From Sulfurovum riftiae (lineage in GTDB: Bacteria > Campylobacterota > Campylobacteria > Campylobacterales > Sulfurovaceae), in NCBI RefSeq assembly GCF_001595645.1, contig NZ_LNKT01000012.1:1-64000 (forward strand): a DNA stretch of 64,000 nucleotides, in the 5' to 3' direction. The notes under the pieces were generated by a model, which saw nothing but the letters and a program-made list of their open reading frames with translations, was not told the DNA's origin and did no database searches. Below, one piece after another: positions 1 through 7,665 of this stretch (position 1 is its first letter; the number at the start of each line of letters is the position of its first letter). The translations under genes were made by a program, and so were the position numbers.

Positions 1-1
1 A

Positions 2-7
2 TATAAT
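2..7 (+). promoter_or_regulatory. Putative -10 box upstream of uvrD-like gene
   Basis: TATAAT lies about 30 bp before the helicase start codon in a very AT-rich leader. The upstream side is cut by the window edge, so no -35 region can be judged. Confidence 0.4.
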
Positions 8-37
8 ATATACTATATATAGGAGAGTAATAACCTA

Positions 38-2104
38 ATGGAACAGATATTGAACGAACTCAACCCTTCTCAACGTGAAGCTGTGGAACACATCGATGGT
101 GCCATGCTCATACTTGCAGGTGCCGGCAGCGGAAAAACAAAAACGCTGACTGCCAGACTTGCCTACCTTGTAGGGGAGGTCGGCATAGACCCTGCGAATA
201 CACTGACACTGACCTTTACCAACAAAGCCGCTTCCGAAATGCGGGAGCGTGCCCTCAAACTGATGCCGACCAAAGTCTCCTACCCTCCGCTTCTCTGTAC
301 TTTCCATAAATTCGGCCTGCTCTTTCTCAAGTTTCATATCGAGAAACTCGGACGCAGTAACAACTTTGTGATCATCGACAGCGATGACAAGAAAAGGCTG
401 CTGCGTTCCATTGCCAAAGCATTGAAGATCGACCTGAATCTCTCTTTCATCGCTTCGGAGATCTCCAAATACAAGAACTCCCTGCTCACCCCCGAAGTGG
501 TCCTGGAAAAAGCGGAACTGCCTGACTACAAAAAAGTAGCAAAGATCTATGAACAGTATCAGGCGAACATCGAAGAGAACAACCTTGTCGATTTTGACGA
601 CCTGCTGATGCTTACCTACCGGATACTCGATGAGAACGAAGAACTCAGACGCGAAACGAGCAACCGCTACAAATATATCATGGTCGATGAGTACCAGGAT
701 ACCAACGAACTGCAGTTCCGTCTGCTCGAACATCTCTGCAGCGAACATGACAATCTCTGTGTCGTGGGAGACGATGACCAGAGTATCTACGGCTGGAGAG
801 GGGCGAATATCAGGAATATCCTTGAGTTCGCAGACCGTTTCGAAAACACAAAGACCGTCAAACTCGAGACCAACTACCGTTCCACCGAACCCATTCTCAA
901 AGCAGCCAATGCACTGATCGAACACAATTCCACAAGACTGGGGAAAAAACTGGTCTCTCACAAAGGAGAGGGCAAAGAGATCAAGCTCCTGCATTCGCTC
1001 GATGAATCCATGGAAGCCAAAGCGATCGCCCATGAGATACATGACCTCATAGACAGCGGTGTGGACCCCGACGAAATTGCAGTGCTTTACCGCATCAATG
1101 CCCTTTCACGTTCTCTCGAAGAGGGGTTTACCAAGGAGGGACTTGCCTTCAAACTCATCGGCGGTATGCGCTTCTACGAACGTGCCGAGATCAAGGATAT
1201 CATCTCCTACTTCAGGGTGCTGGCCAATCCGCACGATGATTTCTCTCTTGTACGCATCATCAACAAACCCAAACGGGGTATCGGGAAGGCTTCCATCGAA
1301 AAACTGCAGAAAGCCGCTTTCGATGTACACCTCTCGCTCTATGAATATATCGAACAGAGCATCAGCGGGAAACTCCCCTCGGTTGTCAGCAAAAAAGTGG
1401 CGACCGCACTGGCGAAACTGGTAGAGGACATTCAGTTACTCCGGGATGAGGCCAAAAATGCTCTGGGCAACTTCATTACCCTCTTTGAGGAGCGCATTAA
1501 GCTCAAAGACCATTATGCTGCCATGGTGGACGGGTTCGACCGTATCTTGAATATCGATGAATTCTACGGCTACTTCAGAGATGCCGTCATGAAGAACCCG
1601 GACCTCACACTCGATGAATTCCTCAACGATATCTCCCTGCAGAGCGACCAGGACCAGATAGAGGAAAATGCCATCACCATCATGAGTATCCACGCAGCCA
1701 AAGGACTTGAGTTCGAACATCTATTCGTCATCGGGCTTGAAGAGGAGTTCTTCCCGCTGCTGGGAGAGGGAAGCAACATGGAAGAGGAGCGCCGTCTTGG
1801 TTATGTCGCCATTACCAGAGCCAAGTCGGACCTGACCCTCTGCTATGTCGACAGCCGTTTCTACAAAGGCCGCAGAAAGATGATAGACAAGAGCCGTTTC
1901 CTGGGGGAAGCGGGCCTCATCTCCGATACCAGCCTGAAAATCACCAAAAGCTCCGCCTTTAAAAAAGGAGATCTCGTTAAACACAAGATCTTCGGCATCG
2001 GGCGTGTACAGGCAGCCAACAAGTCAGGCAAAGAGTACAAACTGCTCATCAATTTCGGCGGAAACAAAAAAGAGATCCTTAGCTCGTTCGTGCAAAGTAT
2101 TTAA
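38..2104 (+). CDS. uvrD: UvrD/PcrA/Rep-family ATP-dependent DNA helicase
   Basis: This is a 688-residue superfamily 1A 3'-5' DNA helicase, expected to act in nucleotide excision and mismatch repair or in replication restart. Visible motifs are the Walker A stretch AGAGSGKT (residues 27-34), the Walker B region VDEYQDT, the DDQSIYGWRGA motif, the ETNYRST motif and the late SIHAAKGLEF motif. The last 45 residues (VKHKIFGIGRV) match the Tudor-like C-terminal domain of UvrD/PcrA that contacts RNA polymerase. An AGGAG ribosome-binding site precedes the ATG. It is followed by a REP-like pair and truB. Whether it is best called UvrD, PcrA or Rep cannot be settled by eye. Confidence 0.93.
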   Translation: MEQILNELNPSQREAVEHIDGAMLILAGAGSGKTKTLTARLAYLVGEVGIDPANTLTLTFTNKAASEMRERALKLMPTKVSYPPLLCTFHKFGLLFLKFHIEKLGRSNNFVIIDSDDKKRLLRSIAKALKIDLNLSFIASEISKYKNSLLTPEVVLEKAELPDYKKVAKIYEQYQANIEENNLVDFDDLLMLTYRILDENEELRRETSNRYKYIMVDEYQDTNELQFRLLEHLCSEHDNLCVVGDDDQSIYGWRGANIRNILEFADRFENTKTVKLETNYRSTEPILKAANALIEHNSTRLGKKLVSHKGEGKEIKLLHSLDESMEAKAIAHEIHDLIDSGVDPDEIAVLYRINALSRSLEEGFTKEGLAFKLIGGMRFYERAEIKDIISYFRVLANPHDDFSLVRIINKPKRGIGKASIEKLQKAAFDVHLSLYEYIEQSISGKLPSVVSKKVATALAKLVEDIQLLRDEAKNALGNFITLFEERIKLKDHYAAMVDGFDRILNIDEFYGYFRDAVMKNPDLTLDEFLNDISLQSDQDQIEENAITIMSIHAAKGLEFEHLFVIGLEEEFFPLLGEGSNMEEERRLGYVAITRAKSDLTLCYVDSRFYKGRRKMIDKSRFLGEAGLISDTSLKITKSSAFKKGDLVKHKIFGIGRVQAANKSGKEYKLLINFGGNKKEILSSFVQSI

Positions 2105-2119
2105 TGATACCTGTCCCTT

Positions 2120-2185
2120 GTAGAGTCGGTTTACCGACTACCACCTTCAATCCCGATACATTTTTGGTCGATAAATCGACCCTAC
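2120..2185. repeat. REP-like inverted pair (GTAG...CTAC), copy 1
   Basis: A hairpin with a GTAG foot (GTAGAGTCGGTTTACCGAC) is followed after a short spacer by an inverted hairpin ending GGTCGATAAATCGACCCTAC. The stems carry matching base changes (CGGT/ACCG against CGAT/ATCG). It lies between the helicase gene and truB and belongs to the family described in the findings. Confidence 0.75.
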
Positions 2186-2213
2186 GCTGCAGAATTGATA
2201 TAAAGAAGTTGAA

Positions 2214-3044
2214 ATGAACCGTCTTTTTGTTGTCAACAAACCCATCTTCCGTACCTCAAACGGTTACATGGGATATGTCAAACGTAAATACAATACAAAA
2301 AAAGTAGGCTTTTCCGGAACGCTTGACCCCTTTGCTACAGGTTGTCTCATTGTCGCTACAGGGCAGTACACCAAACTGTTCCAATACCTCAACAAGACAC
2401 CCAAAAGCTACAAAGCCACACTCTGGCTTGGAGCCAATTCTCCCAGCCTTGACATAGAGAAGGTGGATTCCATTCAGGAGGTGCCTCCCTTCTCCCAGAC
2501 AGAGCTAGAAGAGACTCTCCACTCACTCAAAGGTGAACTCACCTACTACCCGCCAAAATTCTCGGCAAAGAAGGTCAACGGCAAACGGGCCTACGAACTG
2601 GCACGGGAAGGCAAAGAGATAAACCTCAAGCAGATCACCTCCACCATATATGAGATCAAACTGCTGAACTACAATCACCCCTTCGTACATTTTGAAGCCA
2701 CGGTCAGCGAAGGCACCTATATCCGAAGTCTCGGAGCAATCATTGCAGACAAACTGGGAGTCGATGCCACCCTCTCCTCTCTACACCGCATCCATGAAGG
2801 CGAATTCTATTATGACAATGAAAAAGCCCTGGATCCCTTCAGCAGACTCAAGATCCCAAAAAATATCTATACCGGTGATGAAAACTATCTGGAACTGGGG
2901 AAAAAACTCTCTGTAGAGTATTTTGAAAATCGGGAAGACGGTGTCTACCTCATCGAAACCGCCAACTTCTTTTCCATTGTTGAAATATCGGACCGGCAGG
3001 TTACCTACCGTTTCAACCGTATTCCAAAATTCGAAGAGGTATAA
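2214..3044 (+). CDS. truB: tRNA pseudouridine(55) synthase TruB
   Basis: TruB converts U55 in the T-loop of nearly all tRNAs to pseudouridine. The 276-residue protein has the family signature GTLDPFATG around residues 36-44, which contains the catalytic aspartate, and the YPPKFSAKKVNGKRAYELAR segment typical of TruB. The C-terminal part is short and divergent from the PUA domain of longer TruB proteins, as is common in epsilonproteobacteria. The start was chosen because the protein begins directly with the conserved MNRLFVVNKP strand. It is followed by ispE on the same strand, the usual order in this phylum (truB, ispE, then smpB, here separated from the pair by about 4.5 kb). Confidence 0.95.
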   Translation: MNRLFVVNKPIFRTSNGYMGYVKRKYNTKKVGFSGTLDPFATGCLIVATGQYTKLFQYLNKTPKSYKATLWLGANSPSLDIEKVDSIQEVPPFSQTELEETLHSLKGELTYYPPKFSAKKVNGKRAYELAREGKEINLKQITSTIYEIKLLNYNHPFVHFEATVSEGTYIRSLGAIIADKLGVDATLSSLHRIHEGEFYYDNEKALDPFSRLKIPKNIYTGDENYLELGKKLSVEYFENREDGVYLIETANFFSIVEISDRQVTYRFNRIPKFEEV

Positions 3045-3167
3045 TTTATCTGCAATTTGGGCATAACTGCGTAAAATCATGCTAAAGTTTTATATAAACT
3101 GAATAGAATTGCGAAATTTATTTCATCATGCTGATCTCTTTTGGAGAAAGGCAGCCAAGGATAAACG

Positions 3168-3941
3168 ATGCCGAGCATCAATGCCCATGCAAAAGTGAAC
3201 ATCTTTCTGAAGATCACAGGTCACCAGAACGGCTACCATACCCTCATCTCACGTTTTATGAAGATCGATGATCTTTATGACACACTCTCTTTTGAACCCT
3301 CTGAATGTGAGACCTTCACCATTGAGGGCTGCGAAGGCGTTTCCACCGAGTCCAACACGATCTACAAAGCCTATCAGACACTTTTGGAGGCTACACAGAA
3401 TCCGGATCTTGAAAGCTATTTCACACAGCATAAAGTAGTGGTCAGGAAACGTATCCCTAGCCAGGCGGGGCTTGGCGGCGGGAGTTCCGATGCTGCTGCC
3501 TTTATGCGGCTGGCCAATGAGGTATGCAAACTCAACATAAAGAAAAAAGAACTGGCACGACTGGGAAGCACCATCGGTGCAGATGTTCCTTTTTTCATCT
3601 ATAACTACACTTCAGCAAATGTAAACGGTTTTGGTGAGATCGTAGAAAAGTTCGATGAAGCACCGCTGAAGCTTGAACTCTATACACCTCAACTCGGATG
3701 CGATACGGCACTGGTCTACAAGACCTTCAAAGAGAACCTCATAGAAGAGATCGTACCCTGCAGCTTTATGGGGTGGGAGAACTACGGCAGCCGGGACCTC
3801 ATCGAGCTCATCGCCGATCCGATCATGCTCAATGACCTCTACCCTGCAGCACTCCTGGCTTATCCGGAGCTCAAGAATATTTCACCTGACGGATGGTGTT
3901 TCAGCGGAAGCGGAAGCACATTTTTCAGGGTTAAGAGTTAA
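3168..3941 (+). CDS. ispE: 4-diphosphocytidyl-2-C-methyl-D-erythritol kinase IspE
   Basis: IspE phosphorylates CDP-methylerythritol with ATP in the non-mevalonate isoprenoid pathway. The 257-residue protein shows the GHMP kinase ATP loop PSQAGLGGGSSDAAA (about residues 98-112), the N-terminal AHAKVNIFLKI strand with the conserved lysine, and the late FSGSGSTFF motif. The last codons and the TAA stop (3939-3941) lie inside a tandem GTTAAGA repeat that starts at 3930, so the C-terminal residues VKS are encoded by repeat DNA. Homologues may therefore end slightly differently. Confidence 0.95.
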   Translation: MPSINAHAKVNIFLKITGHQNGYHTLISRFMKIDDLYDTLSFEPSECETFTIEGCEGVSTESNTIYKAYQTLLEATQNPDLESYFTQHKVVVRKRIPSQAGLGGGSSDAAAFMRLANEVCKLNIKKKELARLGSTIGADVPFFIYNYTSANVNGFGEIVEKFDEAPLKLELYTPQLGCDTALVYKTFKENLIEEIVPCSFMGWENYGSRDLIELIADPIMLNDLYPAALLAYPELKNISPDGWCFSGSGSTFFRVKS

Positions 3942-3964
3942 GAGTTAAGAGTTAAGAGTTAAGA
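3930..3964. repeat. Heptanucleotide tandem array (GTTAAGA)x5
   Basis: Five perfect 7-bp units run from 3930 to 3964. The unit length is not a multiple of three, so a TAA appears in each reading frame. The second unit supplies the ispE stop codon. A degenerate complementary array follows at 3986-4013. Confidence 0.95.
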
Positions 3965-3985
3965 ACGATACTGATTCTGTTCCTT

Positions 3986-4013
3986 CTTAAACCTTAATCC
4001 TTAGTACTTAACC
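3986..4013. repeat. Degenerate inverted heptad array (CTTAAAC, CTTAATC, CTTAGTA, CTTAACC)
   Basis: Four 7-bp units keep CTTA at seven-base spacing and are inverted relative to the GTTAAGA array upstream. Together the two arrays can fold into a long stem (GGGTTAAG with CTTAACCC at the ends) with a loop of about 20 bases. It lies between the convergent ispE and the gene at 4019-4594, where it could work as a two-way terminator; that role is inference. Confidence 0.7.
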
Positions 4014-4018
4014 CTCCT

Positions 4019-4594
4019 CTATGTAGCATTCGCCAGGATCTGCTCACGGATCTGTTTTTGTGTTCTTCCGCTCTCCTCATCCAGTTCTCCTACCAGATCC
4101 GCACGGATATAGACCGTCAGCTTGGCCAGGGCTTCTGAAAGCATATCTTCATCCTGCATGCTCACATGCCTGTCCTGGGCGATCATCTTGTTGAAGATCT
4201 CCAAAAAATGCTCATACTCCTCCAACACGGCAGGCGAAGCGAATATTGCCAGGCGGTGTGTATGGAACTTGAGTCTGGTCAGGTCATCCGAAGTAATGTC
4301 TTTATGCAATACCATCTCTTCGATCGTATCGATCAGGTTCTGATAAGTCTCTGTCTTGAGCTCGATGAACTTGATGCTCTGCTCTTTTTCAAGCTCCACG
4401 GACGTCTGCTTGTTCAGAAGCAGTGCGGTAATGAGAATGGTCGCAAGCGTTCCCAGCACGATCAGAATGATCTCCTGGGTAAAAGGCATCTTGTCGCTCA
4501 TATGGTAGGCAAGACGCAGAAAGAAATACCCTCCTATAAAAACAACTGCACTGAGTATCATCATCACTTTGTTATCTTTGAACCACTGTTCCAT
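4019..4594 (-). CDS. Two-TM membrane protein with helical cytoplasmic domain, unknown function
   Basis: I do not recognise this 191-residue protein. It has two hydrophobic helices near the N-terminus (about residues 12-28 and 41-61), then a long, charged, mostly helical region of about 130 residues. The layout resembles small bacterial proteins that anchor a helical domain at the inner membrane. It is convergent with ispE and precedes, on the minus strand, nothing of related function. The heat shock cassette lies upstream, separated by a duplicated 3' element at 4669-4740, so it is probably a separate transcription unit. Confidence 0.8.
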   Translation of the reverse strand: MEQWFKDNKVMMILSAVVFIGGYFFLRLAYHMSDKMPFTQEIILIVLGTLATILITALLLNKQTSVELEKEQSIKFIELKTETYQNLIDTIEEMVLHKDITSDDLTRLKFHTHRLAIFASPAVLEEYEHFLEIFNKMIAQDRHVSMQDEDMLSEALAKLTVYIRADLVGELDEESGRTQKQIREQILANAT

Positions 4595-4668
4595 CTGTGT
4601 TGTCCTTGGGGGAAAATATTTTTACGTAGTATAGCAGATTATCATTGGCAGGGAAGCGAAACATAGTT

Positions 4669-4740
4669 GCCTATACGGCTCTATTACGTTCCGACTATTC
4701 CTATTCCAATGCAGAAAACGTGAAGCAGTTCACGTTTTCT
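4669..4740 (-). repeat. hsp20 3'-element, copy A
   Basis: This about 70-bp segment begins (plus strand) with GCCTATACGGCT and ends with a hairpin. A diverged copy lies at 5270-5341. Each copy sits just downstream of an hsp20 gene, so it probably travelled with the gene duplication. Confidence 0.75.
4713..4740 (-). terminator. Putative terminator of the first hsp20 gene
   Basis: A perfect 12-bp stem (AGAAAACGTGAA / TTCACGTTTTCT) with a 4-base loop lies 10 bp past the stop codon of the gene at 4750-5175. Read on the minus strand it ends in TTTTCT, consistent with a weak intrinsic terminator. Confidence 0.6.
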
Positions 4741-4749
4741 TTACATATC

Positions 4750-5175
4750 TTATTTTACAGCGATGCTTTTTGCTTTTCTGGACTCTTCTTTTTCGAGTGT
4801 GATGTAAAGTCTTCCGTCTTCATACTTGGCATCCACTTTTTCCTTGTCGATTCCCTCCGGGAGCACGAACGATCTCGAAATCAGTCCAAAATTGCTCTCG
4901 CAGAGATAATAGTCGTCTTTTTTCACTTCATTCTTCATCTTGCGGGTCGCTTTGACCGTCAGAATATTGTCTTCCACCTGAAGCTCAATATCCTTCTTGT
5001 CCACCCCAGGCAAATCTATCTCGATGCGGAAAGCATCACTGCCTTTTTTGGCAAGATTGGCAAAAGGAAGATGGCTTGCCACATTGGCAAAACTCTCTTT
5101 TGCAACTTCAAGTCCGTGTTCCACTTTCTCTTCTACTGCATTTGCAACATCTTTTGCTGTTTTTACTACATCCAT
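4750..5175 (-). CDS. Small heat shock protein, Hsp20/alpha-crystallin family (copy 1)
   Basis: Small heat shock proteins are ATP-independent holdases that keep unfolding proteins soluble. This 141-residue copy has a short helical N-terminal arm and a full alpha-crystallin domain from about residue 45: FRIEIDLPGVDKKDIELQV, then the NILTVKATRK strand and SFVLPEGID, ending in a strand with YITLEKEE. It lacks the usual I-x-I C-terminal tail motif in clear form. It is the tandem paralogue of the gene at 5400-5837 and shares the identical start context GGAGTCAAA before ATG with that gene and with the yfdX-like gene upstream. Confidence 0.93.
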   Translation of the reverse strand: MDVVKTAKDVANAVEEKVEHGLEVAKESFANVASHLPFANLAKKGSDAFRIEIDLPGVDKKDIELQVEDNILTVKATRKMKNEVKKDDYYLCESNFGLISRSFVLPEGIDKEKVDAKYEDGRLYITLEKEESRKAKSIAVK

Positions 5176-5269
5176 CTTTGACTCCTTTCTTTTTCTACAT
5201 TTATTTTTACTATCTCGTTATTTTCCATGCAATGCGACAAATGATGCACCCAACCCCGAAGGGGCGGCG

Positions 5270-5341
5270 GCCTATACGGCTACACGTTATTCCGACCGTT
5301 CCGGTTCCGAAGCTACAAATGTGAAGCAGTTCACATTTGCT
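5270..5341 (-). repeat. hsp20 3'-element, copy B
   Basis: Diverged copy of the element at 4669-4740, sharing GCCTATACGGCT at one end and GTGAAGCAGTTCAC in the hairpin at the other. The stem bases differ as pairs between copies (ACGTGAA/TTCACGT against ATGTGAA/TTCACAT). Confidence 0.75.
5316..5339 (-). terminator. Hairpin downstream of the second hsp20 gene
   Basis: A 10-bp stem (CAAATGTGAA / TTCACATTTG) with a 4-base loop lies about 60 bp past the stop codon of the gene at 5400-5837. It lacks a U tract, so it may no longer terminate efficiently. Confidence 0.45.
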
Positions 5342-5399
5342 ATACGCTTCTCATGTTTGCATCATGCCGGAGTGTTGTATGGAAAATGACATTAACCCT

Positions 5400-5837
5400 T
5401 TATTTGATCTCTATTTTTTTAGGCTTTTTCTCTTCTTCTTTGAGTTTTGGAATAATCACTTCAAGTACACCATCCTTCGACTCGGCATGGATGTTCTCCA
5501 CATCCACTTTTTCAGGAAGTGTGAAACTTCTGGAGAATTTCCCGTAGGCACTCTCTACCTTATAGTAGTCTTCCTCTTTCACTTCCTCTTTCATCTTTCT
5601 CTCACCGGAGATGGTCAAGACATTGTCTTCGGTAGTGATCTCGATATCATCTTTCTTGATCCCAGGAAGATCGATCTCTACATAGTAGGCATCTTCACCC
5701 TCTCTTGTATTCACTCTCGGTACAAAAGAAGCAATGGCACCTTCTTCTCTTGCTACATCAAAGTTCTGTATCAATGAGTTGAACAGATCGAAACTCTTTC
5801 TGACTTCGTTATATGGATTATATTTTGTTACTAACAT
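5400..5837 (-). CDS. Small heat shock protein, Hsp20/alpha-crystallin family (copy 2)
   Basis: This 145-residue paralogue begins MLVTKYNPYNEVRKSFDLFN, like class A bacterial Hsp20 proteins, and has the alpha-crystallin domain from about residue 45: YYVEIDLPGIKKDDIEITT, NVLTISGERK, SFTLPEKVD, GVLEVIIPK. It ends with KPKKIEIK, whose I-x-I motif normally docks into a neighbouring subunit during oligomer assembly. Two different paralogues with different tails next to each other suggest mixed or specialised oligomers. It has its own TATAAT box at 5877-5882. Confidence 0.95.
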   Translation of the reverse strand: MLVTKYNPYNEVRKSFDLFNSLIQNFDVAREEGAIASFVPRVNTREGEDAYYVEIDLPGIKKDDIEITTEDNVLTISGERKMKEEVKEEDYYKVESAYGKFSRSFTLPEKVDVENIHAESKDGVLEVIIPKLKEEEKKPKKIEIK

Positions 5838-5876
5838 TTTTGACTCCTTTTTATTCTTTTCTTTAATTCTAAAAAT

Positions 5877-5882
5877 ATTATA
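5877..5882 (-). promoter_or_regulatory. Putative -10 box of hsp20 copy 2
   Basis: TATAAT on the minus strand about 40 bp before the start codon. CTTGAGT, half of an HspR-type HAIR operator, lies directly upstream of it at 5884-5890, but the second half is missing. Confidence 0.5.
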
Positions 5883-5923
5883 GACTCAAGTTCTCTGTTT
5901 TCAATGCAACTTTGGTTGCATTT

Positions 5924-6811
5924 TTATTTTTTTTCAGAGAACATTCTCTCCTTGAACTCTTTGAGTTTTGCTTTCAGTTCATCAAAGAGTTTCTCAGCCT
6001 CATTCTTTCCTTTGATCTCTTTCTGCACTTTCTTTATCTCTTCATGCAGTATCTTGTAGGTCGTTGTACTCTTGCTGACATATCCCAGCTTTTCAGCGAC
6101 ATCCAAAGCATCACTCGCCCCGTCAAGATACTTGATCGCACGCTCTTTATCTTCTTTGGCTACACGGGAAGCCGCAGCAATAAGGTCTGCACTTTCAAGC
6201 AGAGGAATAGGTACGACTTCTGTTACTTCCGTAAAGGTACTCAAAGCGATGTAGAGTACCTCTTTGGCTTTCTCCGGTTTGTTGTCATGAATGTATTTCG
6301 CCGCCAGCTTCAACGCATCCGGGTAGGAGGCCAGAGGCAGACTTACCACCGTAATGTCTATCTCGCTGACAAGCGGGATCATCAATGCTCTAGCCGCCTG
6401 TACCTTACCGTCATCAAGCAGTTCTTTAACCGTTTTCACCGCTTTTTCTACATCTTCTGCCGTACCTACAAATTCCTGCACACGGATCACATTGTTGATG
6501 GGAAGCAGCTTGGGAGCATCTTTTGCCGCCATGATCACCTCAAGTTTCCCGATCGCCTTTTCAAGATCTTCTGTTGCCTTTTTGGTATCCTTATGCTCAA
6601 GATCTATCACCGCACTTTGCGCATACTTGAGCGACTCGATCGCCTCCTGGACCAGTTTGACCTGATTGTTCTTGGCATCTTCTTTGGCATTGCTAAGCGC
6701 GATCTTGTTCACCTCTTTGACCGTTGCATCCTTTGCCGCCTGCTCCTTGGCAATACCCGCTGTACCCAAAAGCAGTGAAGCTGTAATGGCTGAAAGTAAC
6801 AGTTTTTTCAT
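5924..6811 (-). CDS. YfdX-family protein, periplasmic
   Basis: The 295-residue protein has a cleavable signal peptide (MKKLLLSAITASLLLGTAGIA) and an all-helical body rich in Lys, Ala and Glu that matches my memory of the YfdX family (helical bundle; chaperone-like roles have been reported for enterobacterial YfdX). Recognisable parts are the central LLPINNVIRVQEFVGTAEDV and DGKVQAARALMIPLVSEIDI segments. It is transcribed toward two hsp20 genes with the same start context. YfdX and Hsp20 genes also occur together in the transmissible heat-tolerance locus of enterobacteria, which supports a protein-protection role. The family call is by pattern only. Confidence 0.8.
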   Translation of the reverse strand: MKKLLLSAITASLLLGTAGIAKEQAAKDATVKEVNKIALSNAKEDAKNNQVKLVQEAIESLKYAQSAVIDLEHKDTKKATEDLEKAIGKLEVIMAAKDAPKLLPINNVIRVQEFVGTAEDVEKAVKTVKELLDDGKVQAARALMIPLVSEIDITVVSLPLASYPDALKLAAKYIHDNKPEKAKEVLYIALSTFTEVTEVVPIPLLESADLIAAASRVAKEDKERAIKYLDGASDALDVAEKLGYVSKSTTTYKILHEEIKKVQKEIKGKNEAEKLFDELKAKLKEFKERMFSEKK

Positions 6812-6867
6812 TTTTGACTCCTTGTAATGTTCTGTAATGTTTAGTCTTGTTCACTAAATCTGGAAGA

Positions 6868-6873
6868 ATTATA
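6868..6873 (-). promoter_or_regulatory. Putative -10 box of the yfdX-like gene
   Basis: TATAAT on the minus strand about 57 bp before the start codon, giving a leader of about 50 nt that ends in AAGGAGTCAAAAATG. Confidence 0.5.
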
Positions 6874-6943
6874 AAAAGGAGTCTTTAATGGGAAATGCTA
6901 CAAAAGTAGCATTTGAGAAAAAATTCTTGTGCAAAAGGGAAAT

Positions 6944-7615
6944 TTAGAAGAGTTTGAGCTTGTCGAGCAGCTTGGTAGCATCGAGTATCTGTACATTCCT
7001 GTTCTTCGTTTCGATGGTACCGTCTGCTTTGAGCGCTTTTAGGTGACGTTCTACCACGTGGCGTACCGTACCGATGAGCTTGGCGATCTCGGTATTGGAG
7101 AGGCCCTGTATGAGATTGTACTTCAAACGGTTGTTGGGGTCAAGGTTTTCCAAAAGCAGTTTAATGAGTCTCTCCGCAGTGGAGTAGAGGGAAAGGTCGG
7201 TCGCAAGCTCTTCCATATGCCGCATCTGCTGTGCCAGATAGGGGAAGAACATACGGTTAAAGGCCTCATTGGTACGCAAAAGCTCCCTCACCTCCTCCAT
7301 TGGCAGCTGCATCACTTCGGAGTCTTCAAGTGCCTCATACATCACATCATGCACCTGACCGTCCAGCAGCACGATCGTATCGAACATATCCCCTTCTCTG
7401 TAAACGAAGATGGTCTGTTCCTTGCCGTTCTCAAGATTGAGCTGATAACTCTTGATCTTCCCGTTGAGGACAATATAGAAATAACGCAGTATCTCATCCC
7501 CGCTGAAAAGCGTTTCCCCCTTTTTGAAAGAGAGGCGTTTGGTATAACGGCTGATCTCACTCTGGACCGTTGGCTCAAGTGCCTGGAACGGATGGACGGT
7601 AACGGGCTGTTGCAT
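6944..7615 (-). CDS. Crp/Fnr-family transcriptional regulator
   Basis: The 223-residue protein has an N-terminal cyclic-nucleotide-binding-type beta barrel (about residues 18-140; GETLFSGDEILRYFYIVLNGKIK and GDMFDTIVLLDG) and a C-terminal Crp-type winged helix-turn-helix (about residues 150-215; GLSNTEIAKLIGTVRHVVERHLKAL). It lacks the N-terminal cysteine cluster of oxygen-sensing Fnr, so oxygen sensing through an iron-sulfur cluster is unlikely. Related epsilonproteobacterial regulators such as NssR control nitrosative-stress or respiratory genes. A GGGGAAAG ribosome-binding site separates it from a heptad repeat. Its targets are unknown; a candidate Fnr-type box is in the nap cluster at 60535. 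Confidence 0.9.
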   Translation of the reverse strand: MQQPVTVHPFQALEPTVQSEISRYTKRLSFKKGETLFSGDEILRYFYIVLNGKIKSYQLNLENGKEQTIFVYREGDMFDTIVLLDGQVHDVMYEALEDSEVMQLPMEEVRELLRTNEAFNRMFFPYLAQQMRHMEELATDLSLYSTAERLIKLLLENLDPNNRLKYNLIQGLSNTEIAKLIGTVRHVVERHLKALKADGTIETKNRNVQILDATKLLDKLKLF

Positions 7616-7624
7616 ACTTTCCCC

Positions 7625-7665
7625 AATTTCTAATTTCTAATTTCTAATTTCTAATTTCTAATTCT
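7625..7665. repeat. Heptanucleotide tandem array (AATTTCT)x5 plus partial unit
   Basis: Five perfect 7-bp units at 7625-7659 and one partial unit. The TAG stop codon of the truC-like gene (7644-7646, minus strand) is in the array, so its last residues ELEIRN are repeat-encoded. Confidence 0.95.

Noticed and set aside
35-1042. Long antisense reading frame opposite the helicase gene
   Set aside because: It is a frame shadow: no ribosome-binding site, unnatural composition rich in Phe and Val, and the plus strand is a clearly conserved helicase.
5884-5890. HspR (HAIR) operator upstream of hsp20 copy 2
   Set aside because: Only one half (CTTGAGT) is present; the inverted partner is missing, and no CIRCE element was seen either.
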